A stretch of DNA of 64,000 bases, from positions 62,001 to 126,000 of the forward strand of contig JBKQHO010000022.1 of NCBI GenBank assembly GCA_052267165.1. Reading direction: 5' to 3'. A program made the position numbers and the translations under genes. Shown here piece after piece: positions 52,201 through 59,713 of the stretch. The notes below the pieces were generated by a model, which was not told where the DNA came from, searched no databases, and worked only from the letters and a program-made list of their open reading frames with translations. Source of the stretch: CAWICD01 sp052267165 (lineage in GTDB: Bacteria > Vulcanimicrobiota > Vulcanimicrobiia > Vulcanimicrobiales > Vulcanimicrobiaceae). Position 1 is the stretch's first letter, and every line of letters starts with the position of its first letter.

Positions 52201-52430
52201 GCGGGCGCGCAATCGTCAGGATGGAGCACTCCGATCCAGCCGGCGCCGAAGGCCTCCGATGCATCGAGGCCGGTGTAGACCGACCAGCGCCGGTTGACGT
52301 ATCGCAGCTGCCCATCTTGGTCGGCGATCCAAACTAGTTGGGGGAGCGCGTCGAGCAAGGCGCCCGCATGGACAAGCGCCTGCAGACCGGGGACCATCGC
52401 CTCGACCGAGCCGACCGTGCCGCTACCCAT
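49242..52430 (-). CDS. Multi-PAS/GAF SpoIIE-type PP2C phosphatase with C-terminal HATPase
   Basis: A 1062-residue regulator from ATG 52430, preceded by GAGGAAGAGG. Four PAS domains (about 25-135, 145-260, 270-385 and 395-510) are followed by a GAF domain (about 520-690) and a SpoIIE/RsbU phosphatase domain (about 715-920; I-G-G-D-W-Y-D, I-G-D-V-A-G-S-G, S-A-G-H-P-A-P, Y-T-D-G-L-I-E-A, D-D-V-A). An anti-sigma-type HATPase (about 930-1060; E-L-A-G-N-A-A-R-Y-A, G-R-G-L-F-I-V) ends it. PAS2 and PAS3 share T-P-P-E-x and F-E-x-E-Y-x-K-D-G-S-R-V-P-V-L and look like a duplication. It would dephosphorylate an anti-anti-sigma factor and carries its own kinase-like module. No anti-anti-sigma gene is in the window. 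Confidence 0.93.
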   Translation of the reverse strand: MGSGTVGSVEAMVPGLQALVHAGALLDALPQLVWIADQDGQLRYVNRRWSVYTGLDASEAFGAGWIGVLHPDDCAPAIARLQEAALKLEPYDLEARVRSAGGTFRWMLLHGSPLLDAEGRLQSWVGICTDIDDRRSAQSAQSLSQLRLQRLMDADVLGIFRADLDGLLFAANDTFLRTIGYDQSDVEAGRVRWQEITPPEFMAVSQEAVHETHTRGTCAPFESEYFKKDGSRVPVLTGIARIPGSDEVLGYVLDLTERKRAESERHESETRFRRLVDSNVIGVFTADHTHTITEANDAFLRMVGYRQEDVARGELRLGELTPPEWSTATARAFEEVRANDVCAPFEKEYYRKDGSRVPVLVGAARIPGADYNEVCYALDLSSQKRATQALRESEARYRILAEALPQLVWIVDPEGETLYANRRCQEYFGSAPPQGREDWSGVVHPADWRRLERTWAGYERCELELRLRGTDGAYRWHLLRYEPICDAFGTLVRWLGTAIDINHRKGAEDALRFVARASEALSRSLDLTTTLDVLLELVVPRFGDWAAINVREDGEQIRTLAVRHIDPAKKPLIERLRGACYHNSEGNRGTPEHCRTGQHGIAKHDVAQVRRVVRPEYWETIEGCGLGSGMNVPIVVAGRVMGTLLIVSLGSRETLAEEDLPLLQELAVRAGLALENAQIYEREHRVALALQNASLPASLPSVPGLTLCGYYEAGRSEALIGGDWYDALRLPDGRLMVSIGDVAGSGLEAAVRMTKIRQVIRGTALLLADPATILETADRAYRSECEGGFVTAFVGLLDPVELSFTYASAGHPAPLLRHHDARIERLDDAVGAPLGLRGRHKATATGSSRLQAGELLALYTDGLIEATRNSEEGDRRLLEALGREPDLRSDVAAALAAAVLSPSGPRDDVAVLTIAVRPRAVSPEVDRLMERWSFDTADSEAAQRLRHTICERLEALRASSSEVYAAELVFGELAGNAARYAPGAVEVALDLSTPLPVLHVLDGGTAFALNGTLPAEELAERGRGLFIVSTLAEEFAISARSGGGNHARAVLSLRSAPSSRVS

Positions 52431-52626
52431 CCTCTTCCTCGTACGACGCGACGAAGCTCGTTGGCCTGCAAGCCGTGCGAGGCGCCTCAAAAGCTGATGT
52501 CGGCAAACGCATGCTCGCATGCTTTCGCAAAACGGCGGCCGCTGAGCTCGCCCGATGCTGCCGCTTACACGCTCGCAACGGTGTAGAATCAAGAGGTTCT
52601 TGCCCAAGCCTTCGAGGAGATCGAGC

Positions 52627-53331
52627 TTGTTCACGATCCAGACGCAGATCGACTGTTATCTGCTCCCCGAAGACGGTGCTGCCGCCCGCGCCGTCTTCTT
52701 GCAGCATCTCAAGGACCCGTACGAGATGTGGATCATCGCCTACAGCTTCACGCTCGTGCCGATGATCGACGAGATCATCGCCAACAACCAGGTAGGCGAC
52801 CCGTACCACATCTACGTCGATCTCAGCCAGTCCAGCGGTAAGGCCGAGAAGCCGCAGCTGCAGCGGCTGGTCGATGCCGGCGTCGAGGTCACGATCGGAA
52901 CTTCGCCGGCCGGCACCGCCTACATCACGCACACCAAGGGGATCTGCTGCAACGACTCCCCGCCGTGGTGCTGGGAGGGTTCGGTCAACTTCTCGGCCTC
53001 GGGTTGGCTGCAGGTCAATACCGCGATGTTCTTCCACTCGACGCAGTGGCGCGACGAATTCGTCCAACAGTTCAACACGCTGCGCGACTACGCATGGACC
53101 AACTTGCGGCAGTACCAGCTATTGAAGGAGCCGCCCACGGGCGTGACCATCGGTCCGACGACCGATAGTGCCGGCAGCTCGATCCCAGGCTTCGCGCCGA
53201 CCGGCAAGGCTTCGACCAAGAAGACCAGCTCGAAGAAAGCTGCCGGGAAGAACGTGACGGCGACGCGCGCCCCGGCCAAAAAGGCCGCCCCGAAGAAGAG
53301 TGCGGCGCGTCCCGCCGCCACCGGACGGTGA
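52627..53331 (+). CDS. Phospholipase D-like protein with a Lys/Ala-rich histone-like tail
   Basis: A 234-residue protein from TTG 52627 behind GAGGAG. A single HKD-type motif is seen: H102-x-K104 then N109-D110 and G-S-V-N-F-S-A-S-G (118-126). The canonical Asp position is Asn109, with Asp one residue later. One HKD per chain means a dimer, as in Nuc-type endonucleases. Residues 193-234 are a disordered tail rich in Lys, Ala, Ser and Thr (K-K-A-A-G-K, P-A-K-K-A-A-P-K-K-S-A), like histone H1 or HupB tails, suggesting DNA binding. No signal peptide. Divergent from the phosphatase gene. Confidence 0.78.
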   Translation: MFTIQTQIDCYLLPEDGAAARAVFLQHLKDPYEMWIIAYSFTLVPMIDEIIANNQVGDPYHIYVDLSQSSGKAEKPQLQRLVDAGVEVTIGTSPAGTAYITHTKGICCNDSPPWCWEGSVNFSASGWLQVNTAMFFHSTQWRDEFVQQFNTLRDYAWTNLRQYQLLKEPPTGVTIGPTTDSAGSSIPGFAPTGKASTKKTSSKKAAGKNVTATRAPAKKAAPKKSAARPAATGR

Positions 53332-53395
53332 ACCAAAAGAAGAAGCGCTAGACGGTACACTAGGGAAGCGGAAACTCGGCGCGAAGGCGCGCCGA

Positions 53396-54139
53396 ATGCT
53401 GCTTGCACTCGTGCTCCTGGCAAACCTGGGCCTCGTTCCGCCGGTCAGCGCGGCGCCGGTCGATTTGGTGTTGACCGCTTCCGACGGGGTGAAAGTCTTC
53501 GCCCAATCCTATGCGGCGGCCAATCCGAACGCGCCGCTCATTTTGCTCTTCCATCAAGCCGGTTCGAACAAGAGCGAGTACGCGCCGATCGCGCCGCAGC
53601 TCGTCAAACTGGGCTACAACGCGCTCGCCATCGATCAACGCGCGGGCGGCGACATGTACCAGCCGCCGAATCAGACGGTCGCGCAGCTGGGCCGCAGCAC
53701 GCCTTACCGCGACGTGCTGACCGACATGGAGGCGGCGCAGGCCTGGGCGGAGCGCACGCACCCGCACGTGCCGGTCTACGTTTGGGGCAGCAGCTATTCG
53801 GCCGCGCTCGTTTTTCCGCTCGCGGCGAAACATCCGCGCGAGGTCGCCGCGGTGCTGGCGTTCTCGCCGGGCGAGTATCTCGACGACAAGTCGAGCGTGC
53901 GCGCCGCGGCCCGGCACGTGACCGTCCCGGTCTTCATCGACTCGGGCAGCGACCCGCAGGAGGTCGCGAGCGCGCGCGTGATCTTCGCGGCCGTCGCCTC
54001 GAAGCAGAAGGTGGAGTACGTTCCCAAGGCGGGCATTCACGGCTCGTCGACGTTGCGGACCGATCGCGATCCGGCCGGCGCCGACGAGAATTGGCAAGCG
54101 GTCAGCGCGTTTCTGAGGAGGCTTCCCATACAACCGTGA
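53396..54139 (+). CDS. Exported dienelactone-hydrolase-like alpha/beta hydrolase
   Basis: A 247-residue hydrolase from ATG 53396 with a signal peptide (about 1-20, ending V-S-A-A-P). L-L-F-H-Q-A-G-S (oxyanion), nucleophile elbow W-G-S-S-Y-S-A (G-x-S-x-S variant), acid in D-S-G-S-D-P-Q and His in A-G-I-H-G-S-S are visible. The elbow departs from G-x-S-x-G by having Ser last. Probably a periplasmic esterase or lipase-like enzyme; substrate unknown. Its 3' end overlaps a decayed gene on the other strand. Confidence 0.8.
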   Translation: MLLALVLLANLGLVPPVSAAPVDLVLTASDGVKVFAQSYAAANPNAPLILLFHQAGSNKSEYAPIAPQLVKLGYNALAIDQRAGGDMYQPPNQTVAQLGRSTPYRDVLTDMEAAQAWAERTHPHVPVYVWGSSYSAALVFPLAAKHPREVAAVLAFSPGEYLDDKSSVRAAARHVTVPVFIDSGSDPQEVASARVIFAAVASKQKVEYVPKAGIHGSSTLRTDRDPAGADENWQAVSAFLRRLPIQP

Positions 54140-54600
54140 AGCCGACTCGGCCCGCGCTCGGCGGGGCGACGACGTCGAAGCGCACCGCGCCGCGGGCGCG
54201 GCCCGAGCGCGCGACCAGCTCGTAGCTCCCCAGGCGCAGCGGCCCAGAGGTAATCGCCGCCGCGCGCGACCAGCGGATGCCCGTTGAGCGCGAGCGCCGG
54301 CGGCGCACCGGGCGCGCCGGCGATCTCGGGTTTGAGGTGCTGGGCTCCGCCGCCCGCGTGATACGCGAGGCGGTCGCCGTCGCGTGGGAAGAGGATCCGC
54401 GTCCCGAGCGCCGTCCACTACGGCTGATGAACCAGCCGCGGATCGTAGAGCGAGCCGGGCGCCCGCGCGGGAGCGCGTGTGTAGCGCGCCTGGTCGCCGG
54501 CGTCGAGATATTCCGCGACGACCGCGCCGTGGCCGGCGGCGACGGCGCAATTGCAGTACGAGCCCGAAGAGTTCGGGCGCACCGCGGCCACCCAGCTGAG
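54102..54600 (-). pseudogene. Decayed C-terminal part of a penicillin-binding protein 1C-like gene
   Basis: The minus strand reads A-E-Y-L-D-A-G-D-Q-A-R-Y and S-L-Y-D-P-R-L-V-H-Q-P up to an in-frame TAG (54418-54420). It then continues in the same frame with T-R-I-L-F-P-R-D-G-D-R-L-A-Y, A-L-N-G-H-P-L-V-A-R-G-G-D-Y-L-W, and after a frame change S-Y-E-L-V-A-R and A-V-R-F-D-V-V. This follows the BiPBP_C domain at the end of PbpC (R-I-x-F-P-x-D-G ... L-N-G ... G-x-Y-x-L ... V-x-F-x-V). The transglycosylase and transpeptidase parts are absent. One stop and one frameshift are visible. Confidence 0.55.
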
Positions 54601-54702
54601 CGTCTCTTCGAAATAAGTCTGTCGCGAAGCCGAGGGCCGCGCTCGGCGCGCAAAGAAAACAACGAGCCCCACGGGTATTCCTTTGCCCTCAAGGAGGCGC
54701 GT

Positions 54703-55146
54703 ATGGCCGACGAGATCCGCCGGGTCGAGCATTACACGCTGGATATCGAGAACAAAGCCGGCTCGGCCGCGCGCGTCCTCGAGGTCCTGCGTGACATGCG
54801 GGTCAATCTGATCGCGCTTTGGGGCTACGCGATCGAACGCGGCGTCGCCGCGCTCGAGGTGATACCGGAAGACACCGCGGCGTTTATCGCGGCTGCCAAG
54901 AGCGCCGGGCTCACGCTGGGCGAACCGAAGAGCGCATTCTACGTGACGGGGACGGATCGTTTGGGCGCGGTCGCCGAAACGCTGACGCAACTCGCCCTAG
55001 CGAAGATCAACGTCGGCGCGGTGCAGGCGGTCTCCGACAGCCGCGGATTCTTCGGTGCGGTCATCTACGTCGCGCCAAGCGACGTGGAAAAGGCGCAAGC
55101 GCACTTGCGCGCGCCCGACGCTCGGGCGGCCCACCGAAAGGCCTGA
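54703..55146 (+). CDS. ACT-domain protein, two tandem ACT-like repeats
   Basis: A 147-residue protein from ATG 54703 with a strong AAGGAGG. Two ACT folds are visible: T-L-D-I-E-N-K-A-G-S-A-A-R-V-L-E-V-L-R-D-M-R-V-N-L-I-A (about 12-38, with 40 more residues) and Y-V-T-G-T-D-R-L-G-A-V-A-E-T-L-T-Q-L-A-L-A-K-I-N-V (about 80-104). ACT pairs bind amino acids and regulate enzymes. As a free-standing protein near homoserine dehydrogenase (but on the other strand) it may sense an aspartate-family amino acid (inference). Confidence 0.8.
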   Translation: MADEIRRVEHYTLDIENKAGSAARVLEVLRDMRVNLIALWGYAIERGVAALEVIPEDTAAFIAAAKSAGLTLGEPKSAFYVTGTDRLGAVAETLTQLALAKINVGAVQAVSDSRGFFGAVIYVAPSDVEKAQAHLRAPDARAAHRKA

Positions 55147-55176
55147 ACGCCCCGCAAGGGCTCGGAAAAAGCCTCG

Positions 55177-55488
55177 TTACTGGGCGCTCGCTCCTCGGTA
55201 GACAGACCGAGTCGCCGCTTCGTCCTGCTCTCGGTGCGCCGCGGCGCTTCCGGGAAAGCGTAAGCCGGCACCAAAGGCGCGAGCGATGTCTGTGTCGATC
55301 GTTTCGATGACCGGCAACGTCAGGACGTCGGCCTGACGGGTCAGTACATTCTCGATCGCCGCTCCGTGCGCGCGAAGCTCGATGGCGCGCGCTCCACGTG
55401 CGACGAGGGTTACGTCGTGACCGGCACGTGCCAGGCACACGCCGTATACGGTGCCTTGAACGCCTGCACCGAAGACGAGCACCTTCAA
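55177..55488 (-). pseudogene. N-terminal fragment of a ketopantoate reductase-like gene
   Basis: From a TTG at 55488 behind GGAGG the frame reads V-L-V-F-G-A-G-V-Q-G-T-V-Y-G-V-x-L-A-R-A-G-H-D-V-T-L-V-A-R-G, the NADP-binding start of the PanE/ApbA family, and goes on to about residue 75 (L-P-V-I-E-T-I). After that the sequence loses coherence and stops at 55177, so about 200 residues of the enzyme are gone. It lies 50 bases after homoserine dehydrogenase on the same strand. Confidence 0.65.
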
Positions 55489-55538
55489 CTTGCGAGCCTC
55501 CGTTGCCCCGCCAAAGGAACCCAGCCGCGCGAGCACCT

Positions 55539-56849
55539 TTAGCCCAAATCCTCGCGGCGGATTCGCGTGAACTCGGCCTTGAGGGTGGGCAGCTCGACGA
55601 GCCGCGCCGTCGCCGCGTCGAAGTTGCGCTCGCGCGTGCGGTGGGTGAGGATGACGATGTCGGTCTCGTTTTCCGCATCGCCCGGCCCTTGCTGGAGCAT
55701 CGCGTCGATCGAGATCCCCGAGTCCGCCAAGGTGCGCGCGATGTCGGCCAGCACGCCGACCTGGTCCTTGACGCGCACGCGCAGATAATACGAGGTCTCG
55801 ACCTCGCCCATGGGCAGGATCGGGACGTCGCTCAGCGCGTCGGGCTGGAAGGCGAGGTGCGGGACGCGCTCCTCGGGCTCGGCGCGCATCAGGCGCGTCA
55901 CGTCGATGACGTCGGCCAGCACGGCGGAAGCCGTCGGTTCGGAGCCGGCGCCCGCGCCGTAATACAAGGTCACGCCGGCCGCGTCGCCTTTGATCAGGAT
56001 CGCGTTCATCGCGCCTTCGACGCTTGCGATCAGGCGCTGCGAAGGGATCAGCGTCGGGTGCACGCGCAGCTCGATCCCCTCGCGCGTGCGGCGCGTGATG
56101 CCCAGCAGCTTGATGCGGTAGCCGAGCTCCTCGGCGTACTTGATGTCGGCTTGGGAGAGCTTGGAGATACCCTCGATGTAGGCGCGCTCGAACTGGACCG
56201 GGATGCCGAAGCCGATCGCCGAGAGCAGCGTGAGCTTGTGGGCCGCGTCGACGCCATCCACGTCGAAGGTCGGATCGGTCTCAGCGTAGCCCAGGCGCTG
56301 CGCGTCCGCCAGCGCCGCGTCGAACGACAGCCCCTTGGCCCGCATCTCCGAGAGGATGTAGTTGCTCGTGCCGTTGATGATGCCGGCGATCCACTCGATG
56401 CGGTTGGCCGCGAGCCCTTCGCGCAGGGCCTTGATCGTGGGAATACAGCCGGAGACGGCCCCTTCGAAGGCGACCATCACGCCGTGCTTACGCGCCGCGG
56501 CGAAGATCTCGTTGCCGTGCAGCGCGAGCAGCGCTTTGTTCGCGGTGACGACGTGCTTGCCGCTTTCGATCGCGCGCAAAACTGCCTCGCGCGCCACGCT
56601 CGTCCCGCCGATCACCTCGACGACGATGTCGATCTCCGGGTCGGTCACGGCTTGGACGACGTCGCTGACGAGCGGCACGCCCGGGCCTACGACGTCGCGT
56701 GCGCGTGCGAGATTGCGCGCACCGACCCAAGCGATCTCGAGCCGGCGGCCGGCCCGCCGCGTAATCTCCTCGCGATTGCGCTCGAGCACGCGAAACGTTC
56801 CGCTGCCGACCGTACCGATGCCGAGCAACCCTAATTTTACCGGTTTCAT
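55539..56849 (-). CDS. hom: Homoserine dehydrogenase
   Basis: A 436-residue enzyme: L-aspartate-4-semialdehyde plus NAD(P)H to homoserine, for threonine and methionine synthesis. The ATG at 56849 is chosen because G-L-L-G-I-G-T-V-G-S-G (6-16) then starts the Rossmann fold. V-V-T-A-N-K-A-L-L, G-I-I-N-G-T-S-N-Y-I-L, and A-E-T-D-P-T-x-D-V-D-G-x-D-A-A-H-K-L are the catalytic-domain signatures. A C-terminal ACT domain (about 350-430, Y-Y-L-R-V-R-V-K-D-Q-V-G-V-L-A-D-I-A) suggests feedback control by threonine. No thrB or thrC in the window. Confidence 0.96.
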   Translation of the reverse strand: MKPVKLGLLGIGTVGSGTFRVLERNREEITRRAGRRLEIAWVGARNLARARDVVGPGVPLVSDVVQAVTDPEIDIVVEVIGGTSVAREAVLRAIESGKHVVTANKALLALHGNEIFAAARKHGVMVAFEGAVSGCIPTIKALREGLAANRIEWIAGIINGTSNYILSEMRAKGLSFDAALADAQRLGYAETDPTFDVDGVDAAHKLTLLSAIGFGIPVQFERAYIEGISKLSQADIKYAEELGYRIKLLGITRRTREGIELRVHPTLIPSQRLIASVEGAMNAILIKGDAAGVTLYYGAGAGSEPTASAVLADVIDVTRLMRAEPEERVPHLAFQPDALSDVPILPMGEVETSYYLRVRVKDQVGVLADIARTLADSGISIDAMLQQGPGDAENETDIVILTHRTRERNFDAATARLVELPTLKAEFTRIRREDLG

Positions 56850-57006
56850 CGACGGCGCTCTTCCGTGCGCGACGAAGGCCTTCATGCCGGCGCATCCTGC
56901 GTGCCGGAAGTGACGGCCGTGCTTCTCGGCGTAGCAGGCTCGAAGCTGGTTCGACACCGACCGCCTGCGGAGCTTATCCGGGCACGTTTTAGCTCGCCGG
57001 AGTCGA

Positions 57007-58905
57007 CTACGTGTCGAGGATGCGGTTGATCTCGGCTAAGAACGCGTCGCCGAAGGCGACGAGCTTCTTGTCACCCACGCCGGAGATGCCGCGCAGCTGG
57101 GTCGCGTTGCGCGGCAGCTCGCGCGCCATCGCGCGCAGCGTCGTGTCTGGAAAGATCACGTATGCCGGCACGTCGCGCTCGTCGGCGATGCGTTTGCGCA
57201 GCGCGCGCAACAGTTCGAACGCGCCGTTCTCGTCAGGCGAAGCGGCGTCGCGGCGAACCGTGGCGCGTTCGGGCGCGGTGCCGCGGCGGCGACCGGCGGC
57301 CGCGCGCGGCGGCGCTGCGGCCGGAGCCGGCAACATCACCGGCGCGCGCTCCGCGAGCACGCTGCGTCCGCTCTGGGTCAGCTCGAGGACGCTGATCGAA
57401 CCTGGAGTTTGGCGTAAGAACCCGGCCCGCACGAGTTCGCGCCCGATCCCTAGCCAGCGCTCGCGCGTAAGCTCCTTGCCGATGCCGAACGTGGAGAGAT
57501 AGTCGTGCTCCCAGCGGCGCACGTTGTCGGTCTCGCGTCCGAGCAGCACGTCGACGACATGGTGCAGGCCGACGCCGAAGCCGCGCTGCCGGATACGCAC
57601 GACGCAGGACAAGAACTTTTGCGCGGGTAGGGTCTCGTCGACGAGCCTGCGCGGCTCGAGGCAGTTGTCGCACGCGTCGCACGCGCCTCCGAATGTCTCG
57701 CCGAAATATGCAAGCAGCGCGCGGCGCCGGCAGTCGGAGCGCTCCGCGTAGTCGACCATCTGGCGCAGTTGCCGGAGCGCCAGTGCGCGCTCGGCCTCGG
57801 CCGACTTCTCCTCGATGAACCCGCGCTGCTTGGCGACGTCGCCGGCGCTGAAGAAGAGCAGGCAGTCCGCGGGCAACCCGTCGCGTCCGGCCCGGCCCGT
57901 CTCCTGATAGTAGCCTTCGAGGTTCTTCGGAAGGTCGTAGTGCACGACGAAACGGACGTTGGGCTTGTCGATACCCATGCCGAAGGCGACCGTCGCGCAG
58001 ATGACGCGCACGTCGTCGCGCACGAAGCGCTCCTGGTTGCGGGCGCGTTCGGCCGGTCCGAGCCCGGCGTGATAGGGCAGGGCCGGAACGCCGTCGGCCG
58101 TCAACTTGCCGGCCAGCTCCTCCGCGCCGCGCCGGCTGCTCGTATAGACGATCCCGCTCTCGGGCGCACGGGCCCGCACGAAGCCGAGCAACGTGCGGTA
58201 CGTGTCGCGCTTGGGCGCGACCCGATAGGTGAGGTTGGGCCGGTTGAAGCTCGCTTCATAGCAGCGCGGGTCGCGCAGGCCGAGCAGCTCGAGAATGTCT
58301 TGCCGGACGCGGTCGGTCGCGGTTGCCGTCAGGGCAAGCAGGGGCACCCTGGGAAAAGCGGCCCGCAGCTCGGCGAGGCGGCGGTACTCGGGCCGGAAGT
58401 CGTGCCCCCACTCGCTGATGCAGTGCGCTTCGTCGATGGCGACCCGGGCGACGTTCCAGCCGGCGAGCTCGTCGCGGACGTGGGGCAGCGCGAGCCGCTC
58501 CGGCGCCAGGTAGAGCAGGTGGAACTCGCCGCGTTCGAGCCCCCGCTGGCGGCGGCGCACTTCCTCGAGCTCGAGCGATGAGTTAAGAAAGGTCGCCGGG
58601 ATCCCGGCGGCCAGCAGGCCGTCGACCTGATCCTTCATGAGCGCGATCAGAGGCGAGACGACGACGGTCAGGCCGGCGCGCATGACGGCTGGAAGCTGAT
58701 AGCAGAGCGACTTGCCACCCCCTGTCGGCAGCAGGGCGAAGACGTCTCGACCGGCGAGCACGTCGCCGACGATCGCCTCCTGCAGCGGCCGAAAGCTCTG
58801 GAAGCCGAAGAATTTCTCGAGCGCCGCGAGTGGCGCAAGGTCGCAAGGGTTGGTCACCAGCTCCGCGGCTTCGCCTTCGCCGACGGCATTCATGCACTCG
58901 ACCAC
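57007..58905 (-). CDS. recQ: ATP-dependent DNA helicase RecQ
   Basis: A 632-residue helicase. F-R-P-L-Q-E-A-I (about 39), Walker A L-P-T-G-G-G-K-S (59-66), D-E-A-H-C-I-S-E-W-G-H-D-F-R-P-E-Y (motif II plus aromatic loop), T-A-T-A, S-G-I-V-Y-T-S-S-R, A-T-V-A-F-G-M-G-I-D-K, and Q-E-T-G-R-A-G-R-D-G are present. Then come the RQC zinc Cys residues (C-R-R, C-D-A-C-D-N-C), a winged helix and a C-terminal HRDC domain (about 550-630) with an Ala/Arg-rich linker before it. It unwinds DNA 3' to 5' in repair. The start may be GTG 58905 or ATG 58893; the palindrome directly upstream favours the latter. Confidence 0.95.
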   Translation of the reverse strand: MVECMNAVGEGEAAELVTNPCDLAPLAALEKFFGFQSFRPLQEAIVGDVLAGRDVFALLPTGGGKSLCYQLPAVMRAGLTVVVSPLIALMKDQVDGLLAAGIPATFLNSSLELEEVRRRQRGLERGEFHLLYLAPERLALPHVRDELAGWNVARVAIDEAHCISEWGHDFRPEYRRLAELRAAFPRVPLLALTATATDRVRQDILELLGLRDPRCYEASFNRPNLTYRVAPKRDTYRTLLGFVRARAPESGIVYTSSRRGAEELAGKLTADGVPALPYHAGLGPAERARNQERFVRDDVRVICATVAFGMGIDKPNVRFVVHYDLPKNLEGYYQETGRAGRDGLPADCLLFFSAGDVAKQRGFIEEKSAEAERALALRQLRQMVDYAERSDCRRRALLAYFGETFGGACDACDNCLEPRRLVDETLPAQKFLSCVVRIRQRGFGVGLHHVVDVLLGRETDNVRRWEHDYLSTFGIGKELTRERWLGIGRELVRAGFLRQTPGSISVLELTQSGRSVLAERAPVMLPAPAAAPPRAAAGRRRGTAPERATVRRDAASPDENGAFELLRALRKRIADERDVPAYVIFPDTTLRAMARELPRNATQLRGISGVGDKKLVAFGDAFLAEINRILDT

Positions 58906-58923
58906 GCTCGTGAAATCACGAGC
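58906..58923. promoter_or_regulatory. Perfect 18-base palindrome between recQ and the CRP-family gene
   Basis: GCTCGTGA (58906-58913), AA, TCACGAGC (58916-58923): 8-base arms with no mismatch. It covers the translation-start region of recQ and lies about 60 bases from the divergent regulator gene. It contains CGTGA and TCACG half-sites at 2-base spacing, not the 6-base spacing of CRP sites. Likely an operator; the binder is unknown. Confidence 0.55.
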
Positions 58924-58980
58924 AGCATCTCGTCAGCTCGGGCGGCCGGTGTCAAAAAGTGTGATGGGCTGCCGATACCT

Positions 58981-59703
58981 GTGAGTATGATCATGCCCAA
59001 GCGCGGGGACGACATCACCCGCACGATCAGCCTCGAATCGTTGCGCAACGTGCCGCTATTCCGCGATTTTGACATGGCAGAGCTCGCCGAAGTCGCCCAG
59101 CTCGTCACGACCCGGCGCTTCGCGAAGCACCAGACGATCTTCCGCGAAGGCGACCCCGGCCAGACGTTCTACCTGATCCTGGGAGGCTCGGTCGCGATCG
59201 TCCGCATCGCCGCCGACGGCCGGGAGACGATCCTCTCGATCCTCAAGGAGCGCGACTTCTTCGGCGAGATGAGCATCTTCGACACGTCGGTGCGTGCCGC
59301 GAGCGTGCGCACCTTGACCGACGTCGAAGTCGGCGTGATCGAGCGCGACGATTTCCTCGCGCTGATCGACCGCAGCCCGCGCATCGGCCGGTTGCTGGTC
59401 ATCTCGCTCTCCGAGCGTCTGCGCGCGGCCAACAAGATGATCGCCGCCGCCACCTCGCAAGACATCCGCTCCCGCCTGGCTTCGGTTCTGCTCAACCTCA
59501 TGCAGAACTTCGGCGAGCCCGTGAGCAACGGCACCCGGATCAGCCTGCGCCTGACCAATCAAGAGATGGCCAACATGATCGGGACGACGCGCGAGACGGT
59601 GAACCGGACCCTCAACCGCTTCTGGGACGAGCACGTGATCGACATGCGCACCTCGCACGTCGTCATCGTCGACCCCGAAAAGCTCCGCGGGATGGTCTCG
59701 TAG
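58981..59703 (+). CDS. CRP/FNR-family transcriptional regulator
   Basis: A 240-residue regulator (start GTG 58981, ATG 58987 or 58993). A cyclic-nucleotide-binding domain (about 20-140) has G-D-P-G-Q and the phosphate-binding cassette F-G-E-M-S-I-F-D-T-S-V-R-A-A-S-V-R (94-110) with Arg105. E. coli CRP has R-S where this has R-A. A dimer helix and a winged HTH follow (about 165-235; L-T-N-Q-E-M-A-N-M-I-G-T-T-R-E-T-V-N-R). Arg204, Glu205 and Arg209 match the CRP residues that read TGTGA. No Cys cluster, so not FNR. A good candidate for the operator at 42055. Confidence 0.93.
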   Translation: MSMIMPKRGDDITRTISLESLRNVPLFRDFDMAELAEVAQLVTTRRFAKHQTIFREGDPGQTFYLILGGSVAIVRIAADGRETILSILKERDFFGEMSIFDTSVRAASVRTLTDVEVGVIERDDFLALIDRSPRIGRLLVISLSERLRAANKMIAAATSQDIRSRLASVLLNLMQNFGEPVSNGTRISLRLTNQEMANMIGTTRETVNRTLNRFWDEHVIDMRTSHVVIVDPEKLRGMVS

Positions 59704-59713
59704 CGAGCGTTTC

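Noticed and set aside
56850..57006. Possible threonine or SAM-type leader upstream of homoserine dehydrogenase
   Set aside because: No leader frame rich in Thr, Ile or Met codons, no U-tract terminator and no recognisable riboswitch core were found.
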